A stretch of DNA of 64,000 nt from VAZQ01 sp036557665. Its GTDB lineage: Bacteria; Pseudomonadota; Alphaproteobacteria; Rhizobiales; Xanthobacteraceae. The notes under the pieces are model-generated. The model was not told the DNA's origin and made no database searches. It saw only the letters and a list, made by a program, of their open reading frames with translations. A program made the position numbers and the translations under genes. The stretch covers positions 1 through 64,000 of the forward strand of contig DATBHG010000040.1 in assembly GCA_036557665.1 (NCBI GenBank). The letters are read 5' to 3'. Positions 60,609 to 64,000 of this stretch are shown piece after piece; positions within the stretch are counted from its first letter, which is position 1, and every line of letters starts with the position of its first letter.

Positions 60609-60980
60609 ATGCCTCGTCTCACTACGGTTCTGTCGGGCGCCGCCGTACTTGTGTGCATGTCGCCGGCTGCCGCTCAAAATGCGCCCGCGACCTTCCGCGC
60701 AGACCCCTCCGTCTACAAGCTCCTATACGAAGACCAGAACATTCGCGTGATTTCCGCGACCTGGGCCAAGGGCGTGCACGACAAGCCGCACTCACACCTG
60801 AATCCATCGGTCGCCTATACTCTCGACGACTGTACCCTCCGGCTTTACGCGCCCGACGGCACGACGAGGGACATCGCCAACAAGGCTGGCTCTGCCACGG
60901 AGGTACCCGTTATTCACTCGCACACCGCTGAAAACATCGGCCCGGCGGACTGTCATGTAGTCTTTGTGGAGCACAAATAA
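60609..60980 (+). CDS. Exported cupin-like protein
   Basis: A 123-residue protein with a signal peptide (MPRLTTVLSGAAVLVCMSPA-AAQ). The mature part looks like a small cupin barrel: LLYEDQNIRVISATWAKGVH, DKPHSHLNPSVAYTLDDC with a His-x-His pair, and VPVIHSHTAENIGPADCHVV. AAGGA lies about eight bases before ATG 60609. Family function is not defined. Two Cys (TLDDCTL and ADCHV) could form a disulfide in the periplasm. Confidence 0.75.
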   Translation: MPRLTTVLSGAAVLVCMSPAAAQNAPATFRADPSVYKLLYEDQNIRVISATWAKGVHDKPHSHLNPSVAYTLDDCTLRLYAPDGTTRDIANKAGSATEVPVIHSHTAENIGPADCHVVFVEHK

Positions 60981-61594
60981 ATCCGAGCTCTTCGATATGA
61001 CTGCGCAGAGCTGACTGCCGCCCGACAGCAGCGGCCCTGAACCAAGGAGCGAAGCGCATCTCGTTATGGTCGCCGACGGGGGTCCATGCGCGGATCGGTG
61101 CTGGCGGGAATCGGCCCGCGTTTCATCGCTCACGAAGCATAGGCGGCCGATTTCGCGGCAAAGATTCGCTACTGATGGCCGGCTTGCAGGAACTTATAAC
61201 GGATCGCGGCGGCCCCAGCTCAAGTAGCCGATTGAGCCGTTCAAATGCACGATTCAACCGCGCTCGTCGAAGCTCAACTACATTTCCGCTGTCGCCAGCC
61301 TGAGAGCAATGCTGGTTTGCACGGCCAAGAGGTTTTCGGTTCATACATACTACCCGTAGATAAGGATCTCCTGGATGTTTGCGGTTCCACCCACCCCAGT
61401 GCGGGTGACGGCACGAATTGGCGTCGCGCCTTGACGATATTCCGGCCGCCATAGACCGCGCGTATGGCCGTATTATGCTGCGAATCTTCCGGGTCGTCTT
61501 GACCGACATTTGGATCCTGCCGAGGCGAGCTAAATCCGGCCGCGAAAAGGGCAACCATCGCTAAGAGGTCGACAGCCCGCAGCCCAGTGAAGCA
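60981..61594. other. Gene-free stretch
   Basis: About 610 bases with overlapping minus-strand frames of Arg/Ser/Pro-rich composition that look non-coding. One minus-strand frame from 61558 begins in a leader-like way (MVALFAAGFSSPRQDP) but has no ribosome-binding site and decays. I see no supported gene. Confidence 0.4.
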
Positions 61595-61846
61595 TTAAGC
61601 TGCCGACCGCTGCGCGCTGGAAGCGTCGGCATGATGGCTTGGCGCCGCTGTTGATGCGATTGCTGCCCAACGGTCGCTTGCCTTAATCGCCTCCCGCATT
61701 GCCAGCACGAACTGCTCCTCTCGGTAATACCGCTTCCAGCGCTTGGTATGATAAAGCTCGACAAAGTGCGCGCGGCGCCGTTCTGCAAGTGCCCACCACT
61801 TCTGGGCTGCCTCGTCGAGCGCCACGGTAGAACGCCAGTATGCCAT
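61595..61846 (-). CDS. TIGR03809-family small protein
   Basis: An 83-residue protein with the pattern I associate with TIGR03809 of bradyrhizobia: KWWALAERRRAHFVELYHTK, then RWKRYYREEQFVLAMREAIK. GGGGGG five bases before ATG 61846 supports the start; nine more residues would be open upstream. The family has no known function, and its presence supports a Nitrobacteraceae-like host. The tail is Ala/Ser-rich. Confidence 0.75.
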   Translation of the reverse strand: MAYWRSTVALDEAAQKWWALAERRRAHFVELYHTKRWKRYYREEQFVLAMREAIKASDRWAAIASTAAPSHHADASSAQRSAA

Positions 61847-62067
61847 GAGAGCCCCCCGCGAATCAGATTGCACAAGGGGGATCGTCTCTTCAGAATGGTT
61901 ACCGAAGATTTAATGCGACCCGTGCTTGAAGCGCCTGCGGTCGCAAGGATCTTCTCGGTCGCATCGAGGCCGCGAGCCTGAAACACGATTGCACATATCC
62001 GTTTAGGCGGTTGCCACTCTTGACCGCCGTGACTGCAGGCGTCCCAGCCAAGAGGCGACAAGTCCAC

Positions 62068-62262
62068 TCACTGCGGATTGACATCGCTCTGGATAGTGGA
62101 GTTGGCCGCCACCCTTGCGTAAGTGCGGGGAGTTGGCGGGGGAATCGGAATGCTCGGGGTCGTCCCTGCGGTGATTTGATAGAGCTGGGTGTCGGTCAAT
62201 ACACGGTCGCTACATTCGTGCATTTGCATGCTTGTCCGGCCGATGTTGGATGCGGTAGCCAT
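62068..62262 (-). CDS. Possible small peptide with an LTDxQLxxITAG leader motif
   Basis: A 64-residue frame. Its middle, DRVLTDTQLYQITAG, resembles the leader core of small peptides processed after a double-Gly or Ala-Gly site (compare L-T-D-x-E-L-x-x-V-x-A-G). It is followed by TPSIPIPPPTPRTY. The ribosome-binding site is weak (GAGTGAGA). No peptidase or transporter lies nearby. The frame is open further upstream with non-coding composition. Confidence 0.3.
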   Translation of the reverse strand: MATASNIGRTSMQMHECSDRVLTDTQLYQITAGTTPSIPIPPPTPRTYARVAANSTIQSDVNPQ

Positions 62263-62526
62263 TCTCACTCTATGGCACCCTCGAGACTGCGCTGCCGTGA
62301 TGGACATCACAGATTGGCGATTTCCGGCCGTTGGAGCGTAGGATTGCCGGACCCTCTCGCGCCCTATTATGCGCGCGGCCCCGCCCGCTCGATGCTCTCC
62401 CTCGCCGCACGGAGCCGCATCTGCATCGCACCGAGGGGCGACACTCGTTCCCCACGCAGCCCAGACGGTGGATGAACGCGCGATGGCTTCAACGGTTTGT
62501 GGGCGCACGGCAGGCGCGCGGCACCT

Positions 62527-62856
62527 TCACCACCCGGGATTGCTCGCTCCTGCCTGAAGCGCAAAGACTTGCTGACCGGCGGTAGTGGCCGCAGCGAGCG
62601 TCCGAAATGGCCCAGCCACGGCGTTCCAGTCCATGTCCTCGATGTACCATCCGCCGTCGCGCTTGACGCACCAACCAACCTGCACATCCCCATCTACGGC
62701 GACAAACCCGTGGCAGCCGGGCTCGAACCGCTCGAGCGCGATCGCCTTCCCGGATGAGCCCGCACTGCTCGCGGACTGGTGCCGCTCTCGCACCTCCTCG
62801 TGCGTGAAAGGAGCGTCCCAGTAAATCGCGCCGGTCTTTGAGATGCGCAGGACCAT
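62527..62856 (-). CDS. Hypothetical protein
   Basis: A 109-residue soluble protein (MVLRISKTGAIYWDAPFTHE, GCHGFVAVDGDVQVGWCVKR, DGGWYIEDMDWNAVAGPFRT). It looks like a compact beta-rich domain. GGAGGG seven bases before ATG 62856 is a very good ribosome-binding site, so the longer frame upstream is not coding. No family recognised. Confidence 0.65.
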   Translation of the reverse strand: MVLRISKTGAIYWDAPFTHEEVRERHQSASSAGSSGKAIALERFEPGCHGFVAVDGDVQVGWCVKRDGGWYIEDMDWNAVAGPFRTLAAATTAGQQVFALQAGASNPGW

Positions 62857-63179
62857 GTGCTTGCCCTCCATTGGCTGGAGCGGTCTGTTCGTGCCTGCGA
62901 ACAATCTGAGATGAACCGCCGTCCTTGCGCAAGGGGTCGTGACGAGCAGACTGTGGATCAAGACGCAGTAAGCACAAGCCGTATTACGCACGCGCACAAC
63001 ATTGAAAGGCATCGGGCGCGTCACGGTAGCTCCGGAACAGAGTCATCGGGATTCACGATAAGCGCGACGCAAGAGGCAAGTGAGCGGCGTGGCGGATGAG
63101 CGTTCAGGCGGCCGCGCTCAGCTCGTCGCGTTCCTTAGGGGTCGTTCGCACCGATTACCGGCGGCAAACCGCTCGCCGC

Positions 63180-64000
63180 TCAAGCCCAAAGCGCTTTGAC
63201 CCGATCGGCCTCGCGTGCGGCGCGGTCGTAGCCGGCTTTCAGCGCCGGTTCGATCTCGGCAGGAGACAGCAGATGCACCTTGCCGGGATCGGCGGCGATC
63301 AGGAGTGTCTTGGTCCCCGCAGCTTCGACGTAGCTCAGCTCTTGCTCAATATCGTTCGGAATGCTGGAAAACCGCAAACCTTTGTCGGTGAGCGCGACCA
63401 CCAACGCACACTTCGCGCCAGCGATGAGATCGACGTGGGTGCTGGTCGAACACATGGCACCGTCCATGCACAGCCGATCGTCGATCCAGGTCGGCCCGAA
63501 GACACCGGGCAAGGATACGCTGGCGCAGACCGCATGCGAGATCGGAACGTTGCTCGATTGCGACAGAACGAGGCGCTCCGCGGTGTAGCAATCCGTCGTT
63601 GTCGCGTGGAATCGCGGACTCGGCCAGGAGCTGCCGGGGCTGAGAGCATCTATCATAAGCTGGATATTGCGAACCGGAGGATTGTGGGCGGCCATGGCGC
63701 CGCGGCCGATTGATTGGATCGTGGCAACGCTGGCATCGCGAGCGGCTTCGGCGAGATGACGGGCACGCACCTGGCTGGGGTGAGACGCACTCGCCGGTAT
63801 CAAATCCGCCAGGAGTTTTGGAAACACGCCAAAAAAATCGATGTCGTCGCGCAATAGCCCGAGATGGCCGACCGCGACCATACTTCCGACGACCGCTCCG
63901 GCCGAGGTGCCGACGATGACATCGGCCAACTCGTAGGATACGCCCATACTGCGGAGCCCGCGAGCGAACCCGAGCAGCCACGCAATGAAGTATTCGCCGC
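63180..64000 (-). CDS. Patatin-like phospholipase (5' end outside the window)
   Basis: A patatin-family lipid acyl hydrolase that runs off the right edge. The visible part starts with GEYFIAWLLGFARGLRSMG and reaches the nucleophile elbow G-T-S-A-G (DVIVGTSAGAVVGSMVAVG). The catalytic Asp is in the D-G-A motif (LCMDGAMCSTSTH). The oxyanion loop G-G-G-x-R/K lies at the truncated end and cannot be checked. The patatin class cleaves phospholipids or acyl esters with a Ser-Asp dyad. An ATG at 63947 is internal, as the frame continues upstream with family-like sequence. Confidence 0.88.
   Translation of the reverse strand, partial: GEYFIAWLLGFARGLRSMGVSYELADVIVGTSAGAVVGSMVAVGHLGLLRDDIDFFGVFPKLLADLIPASASHPSQVRARHLAEAARDASVATIQSIGRGAMAAHNPPVRNIQLMIDALSPGSSWPSPRFHATTTDCYTAERLVLSQSSNVPISHAVCASVSLPGVFGPTWIDDRLCMDGAMCSTSTHVDLIAGAKCALVVALTDKGLRFSSIPNDIEQELSYVEAAGTKTLLIAADPGKVHLLSPAEIEPALKAGYDRAAREADRVKALWA

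Noticed and set aside
61123..61554. 143-codon minus-strand frame
   Set aside because: Arg/Ser/Pro-rich with no domain; it overlaps another weak frame and lacks a ribosome-binding site.

Overview
The window is high-GC DNA with dense alphaproteobacterial coding. Several things point to the Hyphomicrobiales (Bradyrhizobium / Nitrobacteraceae / Xanthobacteraceae type): a TIGR03809-type small protein, many orphan TctC/Bug-type receptors, small zinc-ribbon and DUF2188 proteins, and GTCATCCCGG-ended and GTAGGGGCGGGTTT-type intergenic repeats. No rRNA, tRNA or CRISPR array was found. This assignment rests on gene style only, not on a marker gene.

Region 1 (1-18.4 kb) looks like a catabolic island for aromatic, heterocyclic or carboxylated compounds. 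It holds parts of two NMT1/SsuABC-type ABC importers, four TctC/Bug-type receptors without TctAB membrane partners, and two 330-residue 4,5-dihydroxyphthalate-decarboxylase-like proteins flanking a MarR regulator. It also carries a UbiD-family decarboxylase with its R-E-E triad, an AtzH-like protein, a 3-hydroxyisobutyrate-dehydrogenase-type reductase, an NADPH:FMN reductase and a luciferase-like monooxygenase. Two distant promoters share a dyad with the core ATCGGTAGCGAT, which suggests one local regulator.

Region 2 (18.4-29 kb) carries an AmpC-like serine hydrolase, TauE/SafE exporter, Sel1-repeat protein, methyltransferase, enamidase-like amidohydrolase, DoxX protein, a DUF5658-like protein and a large L,D-transpeptidase with a cytoplasmic zinc ribbon. 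Eight copies of a 29-bp palindrome lie between these genes.

Region 3 (29.5-34.2 kb, minus strand) is an operon-like block: a Tat-exported NosZ/thiocyanate-dehydrogenase-like beta-propeller with a copper-site-like histidine pattern, an FtsX/MacB-type permease, its ATPase, and a one-pass membrane protein with a periplasmic domain. It is a candidate uncharacterised copper-enzyme system.

Region 4 (34.4-48.6 kb) is mixed accessory sequence: a J-like membrane protein lacking HPD, BenE transporter, nitroreductase, TVP38-type protein, a small membrane protein behind two perfect CRP-type sites, an ABC receptor, a protein with a tandemly duplicated domain, class II aldolase, cupin, HIT hydrolase and a UvrD-like helicase. 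Two orphan intrinsic terminators suggest small RNAs.

Region 5 (48.6-64 kb) holds an HpaB-type hydroxylase, a GDSL autotransporter esterase and an FbpBC-like ABC importer. The importer permease carries an N-terminal array of about eighteen 22-residue repeats (66 bp each), the most unusual structure in the window. Small membrane or exported proteins of unknown function follow, and a patatin-like phospholipase runs off the right edge.
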